64,000 bases of DNA from Plutella xylostella (Eukaryota > Arthropoda > Insecta > Lepidoptera > Plutellidae), in NCBI RefSeq assembly GCF_932276165.1, contig NC_064005.1, forward strand, positions 3,596,001 to 3,660,000, written 5' to 3'. The notes under the pieces are model-generated. The model was not told where the DNA came from. It saw only the letters and a program-made list of their open reading frames with translations, and ran no database searches. Shown one piece after another: positions 1 through 12,191 of this stretch. The position numbers were made by a program, and so were the translations under genes. The stretch's first letter is position 1; each line of letters starts with the position of its first letter.

Positions 1-719
1 AATGCACCGTATAGAATACGACCACTGTGACGTTAAGAAGTGAAGTGAGGACAAAATAAAACGTTGCTTCCTGCACATTGTTCTGTCGAGACGCTCTCAC
101 GAACCAAACTTCGAGACTCTTTATGAAATAAAGTTTAGAAAATACATTTTCGTTATCATAATGTTGACAGAAATACTGTATTTACAGCTGGAACGTTAAG
201 GGAAGAGTTCAGGTTTTAATAATACTTAATATATAATTTCATTCAGTGAGTTCTAAGTGGTAACAGGTTTAAATTTCCTTCCTGCAGAGTTGCTATTGTA
301 CCGCGTGGTTCAAAATAGCAAATTGTAATTTGAATGCAGTCGAGCTCGCGAGGTTCGCTCCGGATATTGTCGTTCAGGCATATTGTCTGCATATTGTGAT
401 GCACGAGAACGTCTTCATATTACTTAGCTTTACAGTCTGAAGATGAGAATAGATTCAATCTAGTACCTTTGTATCTATGGAACACGTATATGTATTCGAG
501 CACGATTTGAGCGTTGTCGCTAGATTTATGATTTGCATAAGGACATTTATTGACTAGCGACCTGCTTTTTCGGTTTAAATCACAAACAGTACGTTCACGT
601 CAAGTAGAGAAAAAACTAACAATCGTGCGACGTCTGATGCTTGTAACACCAAATGCAGGAGTTAGCCCATATTTAGCCAGTCAAGTCAAGTGTCACTAGT
701 CGGTGAATGCCTGCTATCT
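1..719. other. Unassigned AT-rich noncoding DNA
   Basis: No coding frame, repeat family or hairpin was recognised. Confidence 0.5.
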
Positions 720-1735
720 GCGTGTAACGTTGTCGCCTGTTCTGGTATTATAATGCGGCGCCAGCGCGGCTGCGAATATTGATGACGCCCGGTTACGAAT
801 GGCGATAGATTTATAGATGCCCCCTCTGTCCCATATTCCGTATTCCTTGTGGCAGTCGCCCCCTTCTTAGCGGGGCGCGATTAATCAACAGATTTGGGAT
901 AGTTCCAGGTCGATATCGGAAGTTATTTGCTGACTTGACTTGACTATACAGAGTGTTGAAAAAATGGGTTTAGTAGACGAAATGGGGGTAGAGTATTATG
1001 GGTTATTTTCCTATTATGATAGTAGCTTAATTGGTTTTGATCGAAAAATTGATAAGTTTAGTTTTAGGGAGGGTATTTTTGCTACGGATTAGTTTAAAAA
1101 ATTAGTGGATACATAATCTGAATATGATTAGCCTTAATTCGGCTTAAATCAAACCAAAATGCCAACGGGCCTTTTCATATTCAGTTTGCATAACGAGCTA
1201 CATAATCTACATAATGTTAAACTACTCGTATTAAATGAGCAACTTGTTAATAAATTCATGTTTATTTTATAATACCCGTATTAGGCAAGTCAGAAACACC
1301 AAATTTGGGTTTTGATTATGTACTATTCTAATTAGTAATTTAATAAATTAATTAGGTATCCCCTCATGTTTTCCATAATCCGTTAAGTACTTTGAGATGA
1401 GGCCATACTATTGCCCGAGAAAAAGCTTAACTGGGAACAAAGGACGATCGTAAATTTACTCTGATTTCTTTAAAAAATAAACGGTCCGCGTTTGGCATCG
1501 TGCGTGTGACAGTGTTACAATTCTCAGTGTTTACGTACAAACCGTGTCAAGGCCTGATATGATAATGCAGGCGCCGCGAGCGCTCCCGAATAATTGATGA
1601 CCATTCGGTGACGAATTGCTACCCCCTCCCCTCTCCCCCGACACGTCTCACCCCCTCTTATTTCCCCTAATGACGTGACGGGCCATTCGGCAGGATTTGT
1701 CCTACTTATGTATCGGGGCAAACGATTGTCGTGTT
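720..1735. other. Unique DNA with two GC-rich blocks (740-900, 1555-1700)
   Basis: Both blocks are C/G-rich for this window and share a diverged stretch: TAATGCGGCGCCAGCGCGGC ... ATATTGATGACGCCCGGTTA and TAATGCAGGCGCCGCGAGCG ... TAATTGATGACCATTCGGTG. No splice-bounded frame was found. Regulatory or conserved noncoding DNA is an inference. Confidence 0.35.
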
Positions 1736-2158
1736 ATCATTCGATTGGGTACAGTAAAGTTCGCAACTAGCTTAGGACAACATTGGGTTTCTAAATAGTA
1801 CAGTGCAGGTGTTATTTTATTAAACGGATATTACAGCTGTCCTCGACCGTACCAGATTGCTGCAGCTAGTACCTATTCATTAAATTTGAGAAGTAGGAAG
1901 CCTGCCTCTACTTAGTTTATAAACGAATGAATAAAATTTTAACATAATTGATCCCTTCATTAGCTTTAGCTTAAATTATTACGTTGAGGTTTAAGTAGGC
2001 AACCAAAGTGGGTTTAAACAAAAGAAAATGTTGTTGGCCCTAAAATTATGCATAATTTACCAGGTAAGTTTTGCTGTATACTTTGTAAGATGTCTAAAGC
2101 AACGTTTAAAGTTGAGATCCCATTTCACAGCACGCGCACGTCTGCCACACTCCACCCT

Positions 2159-2240
2159 GGGGGGTTACTCTTACTTGCCTAATTAATACACCGAGATAGA
2201 GTCACAGATATTTCGTTTTCAGTAAGCTAGAGGGATCCCT
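2159..2240. mobile_element. Short diverged GGGGTTACTCTAT-family copy
   Basis: GGGGGGTTACTCTTACTTGC, an internal ACCGAGATAGAGTC and right end AGTAAGCTAGAGGGATCCC place it in the family. It is shortened and less symmetric. Confidence 0.55.
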
Positions 2241-2821
2241 CATGCACCCCTGCGGCACGCCACCGCGTTGGCTCGTCAAAACTCTTGTCAGAAAATTGGC
2301 AACATATTCACCGCCGTACAGCCTTCGAAGTGTAAGCTTAATAGAGCTGAAAAATAAATAGTTGGTTTATTATTAGATTTTGACCGCACACTAAGGCTAG
2401 CGTGGTGTAGGCATTTCTGCGACGCTGATCTGGCTTTTAAGTTCCGAATCTTCAAGCTAGAGTACGCCTAGTTACGGACGCATTTCATGTAACGACATGT
2501 TTTATTTACGAACGTGGTTGAGGTGAGTCTAGGTCAGACAGCTGAAGAAGAGGCGACAAATACGCCCTGATGGAGGCCCCGACATACTCCGCGAGAAACA
2601 CTTTGTATTATGTGACAGAGATATTTCATAGCCGCAAGGCGTGGTGTACATGTACAAAGCAGCAGCGAAATGGAACGGACTCTTGATATATGTAACTGTC
2701 CGTTATGTGTGCGGCTTTATCGTCCCAATTCAGAAACACGAATGGTTCCTCAACAAGCTCCCACGAATGTTATACGTTCTGTACGAACCTTTATGCACAC
2801 TCAGTTTTGCGTCAACGCACG

Positions 2822-2968
2822 TATAGTGCCACAAACTTATCTGTTCCGGTGAGAGCGAACTAAATTGGTCCATATAATCTATGTCAATATGAAATTCATT
2901 TAGTAAGTAATGAGGTATGGACCAATTTAGTTCGCTCTCACCGGAACAGATAAGTTTGTGGCACTATA
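2822..2968. mobile_element. Near-perfect hairpin MITE, TATAGTGCCACAAAC family, copy 1
   Basis: About 53 bp at 2822-2874 (starting TATAGTGCCACAAACTTATC) is repeated in exact inverse at 2915-2968, with about 40 bp between. TA at both edges suggests TA target duplication as in Tc1/mariner-type elements. The near-identity of the arms implies a young insertion. A longer relative is at 44174-44398. Confidence 0.85.
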
Positions 2969-5430
2969 GATACGTTTTCTGTGTGTTCAACTGTGCGTGT
3001 TTTCTATAAAAACAAGTTACGTTCGGAAAATTCAAACAACATACAGCGTGATGCGCGGCAGTGTGATAACCGCCTTACTTCATTGCGTAAATTTTATTCC
3101 ATGAATATTCTATTCGTAAAAGTTATTAAGTTTTATGGGCTGGCATTCAGGAAGCCATATTTCGGGTCCCCTAGCGGTAACTTGCAGGCGAAAGTGTGTC
3201 CCTCTATTGTGTTAATGTGTTAAACGGTGAACCCAACAACTTGGTCTACTACCTAATGTGCAATTATGCCTTCCTTAAAACTAGTTTGTACCTACAAAAT
3301 ATATTACAACACGCTGTGTAGCATCCCTTCACTTGAAATAAACTCGCTTTGAAATTGTACGCGAGTGACAAATGCTAGTTGAGAAGAGACTCGTGGAAGC
3401 AACTCGAGATTACGTCAGTGTCTGAGTAATGGTGAGTAGCGATGAATATAGAAAAGCGATGTGATATTTAGTTGTGGAACTGAAGCACCTACTAATATTA
3501 TAAACGTGAAAGTTTGTGTATAATGGATGTTTGTTACTCTGTCACTTAAAAGTAGTTGTAAAATGAGGTGGGATTTATAATATTTTTACTTGTTGTAAAA
3601 ACGGTTTACGAAAGACAGACGCAATGCATTACCTGTACACCAACAACAGTATTTTAACATTGTTCCATTTAAAAGGTGAGAAATTTAATTCTCAAGATAT
3701 CTGCGGGATCTTTAAAATGCATCTGACAACGATACTCGATATCTGTTTCTTTTTCATTTACAATATTTTTTACATTCATTAATTGAAAGAAAGCTTTTTA
3801 CTCAAAGATTAAAATAAATAAATTTAATTCATACAAAGACCATAATTATATTCCTAGAAAAATCAATTTTGTTCGTTGTTTATTTTTAACTCCAACCTGT
3901 ATCATAAAGTAGACATAAGCTATGTTATGTAAGTTTTACCACCTCTCACTTTATACTGCAAGTTTAGTTCCCGTCCCGAGTTGCTGAACAATCTCAGTAC
4001 AATGTTGGACCACCTCGCCCTCGAGCTAGTAGCTTCGTAATAAAACGTGTGTCGTATATCTCACCTACAAAGATAAAGTTTAAACTTTACAGTATATTTT
4101 GATTGTTGATCTTACGACAGTTATTAATTTTCTCTCTCGTCTCTTGCCTTTAGTGAATATCAACAAAAATAGTAAAGTATCAATATATTTAAAATTTTGA
4201 AATTATAAGTGAGTGGTTTTCTTTTAATCATCATAGTGGATCCGTTTAGAACACGATATCATTTCAACTTGTCTGATTTCCCGGAAAAGTAGGTAAAACG
4301 CTAGGGCATTTATATCTTCCTAACTTAAACGCTGATATGGCATACCTCCTACCTATGTCCTCTGAATACTATTCAGGAATTACAATCGTCAGCATTTATT
4401 ATCCGCGGGGAATAATCGGAATGCCTGATTCCGAATATTGACTCGGACGCAATATACTGCAACACGCGTCAAAGGGATATTCAACAAAGTATGTTGATCA
4501 CGGCGGACGCTCAATTTGTGATGAGTGTATTTGCACTCGGATCAATGCACGGCGACATACCTGAGGCGATTATTTTGGACTATTCAATATGCCGAACCTA
4601 TTGATACTATTACAACATTGAATGTAAACTTACATAGCTAACATTAACGGGTAATGTAATGAATGAAATAATTTTCAGCTTCCACATAAATTCAGCACAC
4701 ATACGATATTACTGTAGAAGTAACACGACTTAGCACGAGGCTCATTCAACATACATAATAGATACCGTAGGTATTCAAAGGAGTGAAATCAGAAACCATT
4801 ACGGCGGATAAGTATTAGTAGGATGGCAAACCGGGGCTTAATTAGTACCGCGGAAACAATGATTAATGATAATGACGGCAACATTAGTCACCGCGTGTTG
4901 GTTGATAACTCTGGATTGGCTCCATGATTTGTGGCCTCTGTTACAGCTCCAGTCTGATAATGTCGAATGGGTCAATATGTTACCTGCCGATAGTAGTTAG
5001 TCACTTCAGCAGTAACATAGAAGTAAGTAAATTAATGTAACTTTATGGTCCGTAAGAGAAAGGTCTGTAATGAGTAGTCAAATGCTGAAATAAGAGTTGA
5101 CAATTTGACATAGAAAGTGAATAATAATTATAAAAATTAGGATGACTGGGTAATTTGCCATTTTGTAAGCATTCTACATAGAAAGAAATGATTGAAATTT
5201 ACATAAATTCACAGAATATTTTATGAATACTTACATTATGTAAACTATTGTTTAAAACATAATAACACAAACTAACAAAGTAGACAACAACCCTGACTGT
5301 GACTATTAACCCTTTGCGTGCCGAAGTCACGATATCGCGCCTGACAACAATTTCTATGAGATGTGTGTGATTTCAAGGGAATCAAGCGGCTAACGACGAT
5401 GAGTACAGAACGGGCGTCGGTGGTACTCAC
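2969..5430. other. Noncoding DNA downstream of exon C
   Basis: Apart from the repeat end at 3489-3546 I see no feature. Small blocks at 4395-4580 and 4840-4930 are less AT-rich and contain homeodomain-like ATTA words, which is weak evidence of regulation. Confidence 0.35.
3489..3546 (-). mobile_element. 3' terminus of the same common repeat, minus strand
   Basis: CTACTAATATTATAAACGTG and GGATGTTTGTTACTCTGTCA are the inverse of the 3' end seen at 14000-14076. Only the last about 60 bp are present. Confidence 0.7.
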
Positions 5431-5532
5431 CGTGGTCGTGGTCGGGCGTGGACAGTCCGTCGGACAGGTCGGACGCCGCCGCGTCGGGCGAGCGGCCGCC
5501 CAGCAGCGACGACAAGCCATCCTGCTCGCCAC
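5431..5532 (-). CDS. Exon C of the same unidentified gene (internal exon)
   Basis: A 102-nt minus-strand exon runs from acceptor TTTGTATTTCCGTGCAG to a consensus donor ACG|GTGAGT. It takes one base from exon B (G|GT, Gly), encodes GEQDGLSSLLGGRSPDAAAS followed by DLSDGLSTPDHDH, and ends one base into the next codon. It is therefore a symmetric 1-1 exon that could be skipped without a frameshift. The peptide is Ser/Asp/Gly-rich and probably disordered or acidic, with SP and TP dipeptides of the kind proline-directed kinases use; that role is inference only. Strong GC and codon bias contrast with the flanks. Membership in the same gene as A and B rests on phase, strand and composition. No stop is reached, so more exons are expected further down the minus strand. 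Confidence 0.65.
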
Positions 5533-8500
5533 CTGCACGGAAATACAAATGTCTGTTAAGAATAATAACAATAGACACGTGCATATAACTGATAGGTACG
5601 TAGGTAATATAGTAACAATTATACTGAGAGGGGTCAGGTTTCTCGGCCCCAGACTATAAGTACATACAAGAAAGGTAGAGACGTATGCGTAGATTATGGC
5701 CATCAGTTGATACATAAAAAAACTTGCATAGTATTTGCTTAGTAAGAATAGTTTTGATGTTCATGTAGGTAGGTAACTTAGAACGTAACATGGGTAATAT
5801 GGGTATGAACTGGACATAACGAAATAACGCAAATAAAATGAAAAATTCCATGAATTTCCTCTTTGACTATGAACAGCATTTTGCGTCTATCTAAATTACT
5901 TGGAATCGGAACCTGCATTTACCGACGATGAATAGTTTACATAGGTACTTGTCCGCTCGCTAGCTGCTGCCGGTAATAAATGTTATATGTAACGTTAACG
6001 TAGCAATTTACTTTTATATTCAAGTGAGTGTACAAACAGGAAATATGCTGCAGAGGAAACCATTTCAACTTACAAAACAAAACAACGTTGTATGCCTGCG
6101 GCGATATCTGATATCATGATTGCAATTGCAAGTAAGTGTGTACCAGAAACGCAGAAATACTAAGGAGCTCTTAAGACTTTTGCGGCTTGGAATCCTTATA
6201 AATTATTAAAGACATTTGCGCAGTATTCTCAGATGGTAGAGCGAAACGTTTCCCTAATTACGTCAGATTTGTGTAGCTTTTCATGAGCGATATTTGGCTT
6301 CTTATTAACTTTGAAGGAAGAGACCTTGTTTCTTTCATGATAATAAGATATCTTATAACTTAGGGTGTCTCTGTGAGAGTTATACTTTAAAGTAAACGAA
6401 GGAAAATTGGTTCTTATAAAGTAACACCAGAATATCATTTACCGAGACAGACGTTAGAAATACTCTATACGTAAAGTAAATTCTGGATTTAACTCGGCTT
6501 AGATCAAACAGCGCAGGTAATTAGTAGCAAAACCAACAGTTCGCTTCGATCTGTCTCTCGGTCAATATTTTCGACTTAATTAAATGAGGCTAAGCAAATT
6601 GTGGGTTGTTTGTTGTGGGCGGGCCCGCCGAGTTCGGCAGCGAGTCACCCGCGGCGATATTACTTCATTTGCAACTTTACGAGCGCATTTCCCTTCGGCG
6701 GCGGACGGTCGGACTAGCCCCCGCTCACCCGGTTATTTTATGAAAAAACTCCCGGGCAGTTTTCTTTAAATTATTATCCTGTAAAAGAGCCCCTATTTTT
6801 TTGTCTGCGGATAAATATTGAGTGAACGAGCGAGGATGTTTTGGTCGAATGTACCTACCTAACAATATTATACTTTTATGCTATTGGCTGACCTTCACAA
6901 GACATAACCCCCTGTTCCCACTTGTCGGCTTTCAGGCTCGATTTTTTATCGGTGAGAACGTACTAAGTTCCTCTAATCATATAAAAATATTGGCTCAAAA
7001 AATATATTTATATTACGTAGGTATATTACCACCTAAGTAATTACTGATTATCGAAGTTAAATTTGCCTGAAATTACAAAAAAGAAAAGCTGTTAATAGGA
7101 AGTGTAACGATTACAGATAGCATTTAACGTTTTTCGCAATATGACTCAAAACAAAAATGTTTCCTAACAAATGCCGCTCATTATTTAAGACCCTTTAGAG
7201 GTCGGATTTATATTTGGAATTGTGTTGCCAACTGAGTGAAGAAAAAGTTTTCCTTTCCTTCTCGTAGCAGGTGGCACCCACGCCAAACGAAGAGGATTAA
7301 AAAAGTACATTTAGTTTTAAATAGGTAGTTAATGTGAAATACCGACCCCACTTTTAGTAATGAAGAGAAAACTACTGTAATATGTTTAGGGGTATTTAAA
7401 AACTCTCCAGAGTCGCTTTTAAATTAAACCGTTTAGAGCTAGTTCTGCGCAAAGATACTTGTCGCTATCGCTTACGTGCTATTTAGGTGGAAGTGCTTGG
7501 AAATAAGAGCTATTATCGGGTGTAGGGGGTGAATGAAAGTGTGGTGGGGGTAAGTAGTAGGGCGAAGTGGATTATTCAGTGTCTTATAAATAATTTCCCG
7601 CAGCGCGGTGTAATGAAGACATCGAGTTAGTTTTAATCGTCTCCGCAGCTGTCGTAATGTTTCCGTGGAAAACGTAGATATTCTTCTTCTTCAATCCCGC
7701 TACTCCTCCGAGGAGTCTGGGGCTGACACCAGGCGCTTCTATCCTTTTCTGTCGGTGGCCAGCAAGTTGAGCTCTGGCCACATTTCCCTTTCTCTTATGG
7801 GCCTCGCTGAATATGGACCGCTTCCTGGTATGACCTGGTCGACCGGGCCGCTTTGAACCGCCCTGGGGTTTCCATTGTAGGGCCACTTTCGGGATATGAT
7901 ATCAGGTCTTCGCAGTTGGATGTCTATGTCTGACGTAGATATAGTAGGTAAAAAAATAGTGTCATGACACAAGGGTCATCGTATCAGTAGGTAAACATCT
8001 TAACATCGAGGTGAGAACCATTGGAACATCCAAGTCCGCGTTGTTCTATGGTGAGAACCCAAGTCTAGCTTTACAGTTTGTCACCAAGACAAAGTGCGTG
8101 CTTATGATCTATTACAGTATAATATGTATACCAACCTTTAATAATATTTACGATATGTCAATAAATCCAGGTGTTTTACACCTCCAACACATTTATTTGT
8201 CCTAAAACTGAATTATGACTCTTGAAAATATAAAAGAGAGTGAAATAAAACTGTGTACCTTCGTAGTCGTAAAAGTGAAAATAGTCACAACGTCTGATTC
8301 ACCCTTTGAATTGTTTTTAGAGGCATAATGATGTATTATTCCCTTACAATTATAGGTACATAATTAGGTATTCTCATTAAATTATAAACATGGATTAACA
8401 ATTCATATTTATAGCCTAACCAAATTTTTTGCCGGAATTCAAACGGAAAAACATTTTAAGGCTGTCTCCTCACGACAAAAGCTAGTTTCTAATAAATCCA

Positions 8501-8725
8501 TAAGTACAGCTCCTGGGTTATCCTGTTAAGCATTTGTAATATATGAATGTTAATTTTCCAATAAAAACTCCCAACAACTTTTGCCTCCGCTAGGGATCTG
8601 CAAAGCGCTCACTTAACAAGTTGAGTTCCTTCAGCACAAATCGTTCCGTCGCAATCTTTCCTTCAAATTGTTTTGCTCGAGCGGACACTCTCGTTACATC
8701 GACGACTAACTTGTAGCTTGTAGCT
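5533..8725 (-). other. Intron between exons B and C, 3' part
   Basis: Mostly unique noncoding DNA; the LINE fragment at 7675-7930 is the only element recognised. A GC-rich block at 6600-6770 looks like a conserved noncoding element rather than an exon. Confidence 0.45.
7675..7930 (-). pseudogene. Decayed C-terminal end of a LINE reverse-transcriptase ORF
   Basis: The minus-strand reading ALQWKPQGGSKRPGRPGHT resembles the W-x-PQG-xRxRGRP segment near the end of many LINE polyproteins, followed by remnants like AHKRKGNVARAQLAGHRQKR (usually WGE...LAxDRxxW). The reading then passes into a GAAGAAGAAGAA tail typical of these elements' 3' ends. Frames are shifted between neighbouring segments, so it is a dead fragment inside the B-C intron, oriented like the gene. 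Confidence 0.6.
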
Positions 8726-8956
8726 AAGTGTAGGGGCACACTAGGCGGCAGGCGACAGCGACAGCTTGGCGACTAGACGTGACGACAGGCTACGGCCGAC
8801 AGTTTTCATATATTTTGTTCAAAGCTCCACATACTTGGCGTCAAAGTCACGGAGTCGCGACGACAACAAAATATATGAAAATTGACGCTGTAGCCTGTTG
8901 TCTTGTCGCCAGCCGCTGTCGCATGTCGATGTCGCCTGTTATGCGCCTACACAAAG
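8726..8956. mobile_element. Hairpin MITE with GTGTAGG...CCTACAC ends
   Basis: The left end GTGTAGGGGCACACTAGGCG then GCAGGCGACAGCGACAG is mirrored by CTGTCGCATGTCGATGTCGC and GCGCCTACAC at the right. The centre holds a second inverted pair, TTTTCATATATTTTGTT and AACAAAATATATGAAAA. No coding frame is credible. Confidence 0.7.
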
Positions 8957-9286
8957 GAAGCGTCTGTGAGATTACACTATGTCACCAAACTTATCTTCAC
9001 TTTGCTTCCCAATGCAAACTGAAAAGTTCAACTGCAGAATGTTTGCAGATTATTTGATATTTCTCTTAAAGGATTTTATTCTAGACGCTTCGCAAATAAC
9101 AAACTTAGTAAAAGTATTTAATATTTTATTTAGTTCTGTTCCACGACTTCTACAATCGACAAATTCAAGTGGTTGTGTGGCTTTTGTTTTATGAATTACA
9201 TTTACATTACACATTTTAAAATCAGTTTTCGAGAAACTTATTACATATCTAACGGAATAAAGTAATCAAAAGTGTATCATGCGAGA

Positions 9287-9305
9287 CATATATATATATA
9301 TATAT
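9287..9305. repeat. (TA)n microsatellite
   Basis: An uninterrupted TA run of about 18 bp. Confidence 0.9.
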
Positions 9306-10030
9306 TCGATATACAAGAATATCATAGTTTTATTTCTGTAGAGGAATAGAACCTAAAAGATTAAATTTTCGGTTACCGCAACTATTGAAGCTCATGTAAA
9401 AGCTCTATAGCAAGTTGTCATTTTCAGTCTACGACCTCTGAAGAAAATCACTTCTAGACGTATACCTGCACACAATATACTCGTTACTAGATAGACTGTT
9501 CCTTTGTCGTCGCATCGCAGCGAGATCTCATTAATATCAGAAAATCACACATAATGAGATTAAATTGGATAGGACGCTCACAGTCAAATGTCTCAATAGA
9601 GGGGAGCGTTTTCTAAACTAGCTCAGTAATTGCATGCACTATTATTATAAATACATAAGTACTAAAATAATTTCACAAACATCAAAGTAATTTCTGACGA
9701 TCATGGAAATATTTTTAATAAAAAAACCACCTAGTAAACTAGCTGGTTAGCTAATTTAGGTAGGCAATTGTTTATGGCTAGCTAAACGGTTAGGAAAAAG
9801 AAAAAAAAGAAAATATAATTTAAATTTAACTTTTCCACATCTAAATTGTAAAGCTATTTTAAATTTGAAATAAAGTAAAATGGAGTGAGCGTTAATTGTT
9901 TCCTGCTAATAAAAACTTCAGTATTTTCAGATGACTTCAGCTCCAATTAAAAGGTTTCTGCTTATTCAGGAAATGTCCTTTTAAAGTATTAAGACTTGAT
10001 ATAGACGTATATAACGAGTATATTACGTTG

Positions 10031-10425
10031 CCAATAATAATAATAATGTCCTCCTAGCCGAATTTCGACTACGGCGGCCAATCTCAATTGAGATCAGCCA
10101 TGTACGCAGGAGTAGATTATAGTGCCCAAGTGTGTGCGCAGTACACAGGAGCACTCTCTGTTCCATCACTCTCATAGCCCAATGGGACGGATTGACCGAC
10201 ACGACTGGAGAGAGCTAGGCGCAGGACCGACTGCTTTACATGCCCATCCGACAGCATGGATCGTTTCACTGTTTCGGACATCAGGTGATCAGCCTTCTAT
10301 GTCCTAACCAAACTTAGAACCACAATTTAGAAACACAAATTGATGGTCCCACCCGGGAATCGAACCCGGGACCTCTGGGTCATGAAGCGAAGCTTCTACC
10401 ACTAGACCACAGAGGCAGGCCAATA
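10031..10425 (-). mobile_element. tRNA-derived SINE, near full length
   Basis: On the minus strand a tRNA-like head (about 10340-10420) has box A TGGTCTAGTGGTAGAAGC and box B GGTTCGATTCC. A unique body of roughly 300 bp follows, then a tail CGGCTAGGAGGACATTATTA with ATT repeats. CCAATA at 10031-10036 and at 10420-10425 may be the target-site duplication. The acceptor stem does not pair properly, so this is not a functional tRNA gene. Confidence 0.8.
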
Positions 10426-10721
10426 TATATTAATTTAAAAGAGGTATAATTATTTATCATCCTTTTTTTTGGGCAGTTCCATTCACGGAGAAGTAAATTT
10501 ATAACATGAAATTAGGCAGATAAGGTAGTAAAGTTATGTCTTGCCACATAAATAAAGCCGATATACTTATGTAACTGTACCTATGCTACAGACAATACAA
10601 CATTATACAGTATTATATACATTATACAGTTGCAATTCCGACACCGGCTAGGACGGTCGCTTTCTAGCGGCGCCGTCTGTAGCCGACACGTAGTGACTCA
10701 TTCCCAGAGTGCAACCGCAAC

Positions 10722-11924
10722 ATGGCCACCGCCACTAAAGTCTCCGATACCCTCATGGTGAGCGAGCTGCTCGCCTTCGTGCAGAGCAAGCTGGACACAA
10801 TGGACGTGGTCAGCCTCGAGCAGATCTGCGTCACCAGCTTCAAGGAGGCTGAGTTTGCCGCCGCCAAAAAGCTGCTCGCCGACACCGCCACCACCGCCGT
10901 GCGCCTCGTGCCGCGCCGCGGCGACGGATGTGGCAAGAAAGATCTTCAGGATATTATCCGGGTCTTTCAGGAAACGGATCCGGATAATATCCCTACGTTC
11001 GTGGCTCGTGACCTTTACAAGCTGCCGCCGGTGACATTCGATCATGTGGATGTAACCCGGCTGCTAAAGGACATCATCTTGTTAAAGGCCGAAATAGCTC
11101 AAATAAGAGGCAAGTTAGAAGCCTCAGAACGTGCCAGCGCGATGCAACGTGAGTCTCCGTCGCCGCGTAATGCTGACTCTGCGATGACCGCGTCGCCGCC
11201 TGCGCGTCAAGTGCAAGCGCAGCGGGATCGAGTAACTGCAACTGACACCGATTCGCGGCAGGCAAATGACCCGCCGCCTGCGACCTACGCCGAGCGGACA
11301 CGTGACGCCGCGTGCCCGCTGCGAGCCGCCGCCCCCGCGCCGCCGCGCCCCGCTGCTGCTGCACCCTCCACCACCAGGAGCCAGCAGGAGGCCGCGCCCG
11401 CGCCCCCCCGCCCTCGCCCCCGCCCCCGCCGCCGCCGTCGATCCGCGCCGCAAGCTGCACCCCAGGTGACGCCAGCGGCTGCCGGAGCTCCGGCGGCGCC
11501 CCCCCGTGCCCCGCGCAACACGATTGCCGACAAGGATGGCTTCATATTGGTGGAGAAAAGGAGCCCCCGTCGCCGCAACCGCAACAAGCGCGGCACCGCC
11601 CCGGCCGCCTGCTCGCTGAAGGCCGCCACGCCCACGGTCGACATCTACGTCTCCCGCATCCACGCGAATATGGCGCATGATAACATCGTGCGCTATATTA
11701 AGGAGAGGAGTGTCGGCCGCACCGAACAGCCAGTCCAGGTGCTGGCGATCGAGAGGCTGCAGTCCGCCAAGCAGACGGACTTCAAGTCGTTCCGTATTCG
11801 GATTCCCGCGGCCCAGCAGAAGGTTCTGCTGGATAAAAACTTCTGGCCTGCGGGGATAGTGTTCCGCCGATACAGGGAGGCCAAACAGACTATTAAACCC
11901 CCTGATAATAGTGCTAGAGTTTAG
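10722..11924 (+). CDS. ORF1-like protein of a non-LTR retroelement, intact
   Basis: An intact 400-codon ORF with a good start context (CCGCAACATGG). The N-terminal third is acidic and Leu-rich and includes LPPVTFDHVDVTRLLKDI, a segment I recall from many insect repeat-encoded ORF1-type proteins. The middle (about residues 145-265) is Ala/Pro/Arg low complexity, probably nucleic-acid binding. A basic stretch with RSPRRRNRNKR follows. The C-terminal part contains IYVSRIHANMAHDNIVRYI and ends near FWPAGIVFRRYREAKQ, matching the small domain at the end of such ORF1 proteins. After the stop come a short AT-rich 3' UTR, AAATAAATGG and an (ATT)n tail ending near 12055. The same 3' end recurs at about 48.96 kb, which supports a retroelement. 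No reverse transcriptase ORF follows. GC-rich codons stand out from the flanks. Domestication is an alternative, but nothing here shows it. Confidence 0.65.
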   Translation: MATATKVSDTLMVSELLAFVQSKLDTMDVVSLEQICVTSFKEAEFAAAKKLLADTATTAVRLVPRRGDGCGKKDLQDIIRVFQETDPDNIPTFVARDLYKLPPVTFDHVDVTRLLKDIILLKAEIAQIRGKLEASERASAMQRESPSPRNADSAMTASPPARQVQAQRDRVTATDTDSRQANDPPPATYAERTRDAACPLRAAAPAPPRPAAAAPSTTRSQQEAAPAPPRPRPRPRRRRRSAPQAAPQVTPAAAGAPAAPPRAPRNTIADKDGFILVEKRSPRRRNRNKRGTAPAACSLKAATPTVDIYVSRIHANMAHDNIVRYIKERSVGRTEQPVQVLAIERLQSAKQTDFKSFRIRIPAAQQKVLLDKNFWPAGIVFRRYREAKQTIKPPDNSARV

Positions 11925-12060
11925 TTAATTTTAGTTTTTATAAGTTTCTAGAGTATATATTAATATTGTTTGATTTATTTTAAAATGTATTTGTGTATTT
12001 TATACTATGGGCCATTGATGCCTGAAATAAATGGATATTATTATTATTATTATTATAATT
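11925..12060 (+). mobile_element. 3' UTR and (ATT)n tail of the ORF1 element
   Basis: AT-rich sequence after the ORF ends CTATGGGCCATTGATGCCTG, AAATAAATGG and an ATT microsatellite, a typical non-LTR 3' terminus. The block 48905-48960 matches it almost base for base. No convincing target-site duplication was found, and the 5' end is undefined, somewhere upstream of 10722. Confidence 0.7.
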
Positions 12061-12191
12061 ATTGCCTAAAATAGATTTTACGATATTTGGCCAGATATTT
12101 GGTTATTATTATTAACAAAGTTACATTATTATGGAGGTCCATGTTTGTCATAAATAACGTCCCTCCTATTTGAGAACCGACATAGGCACAG

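Noticed and set aside
2641..3223. Short plus-strand frames of 60-80 codons
   Set aside because: One runs into the hairpin MITE, and none has splice borders, domain features or codon bias.
10335..10422. A possible tRNA gene
   Set aside because: Box A and box B are present, but the acceptor stem does not pair and a SINE body with a tail follows.
11074..11884. Several overlapping Ala/Arg/Gly/Pro-rich frames
   Set aside because: They are shadow frames of the GC-rich ORF1-like gene on the plus strand.
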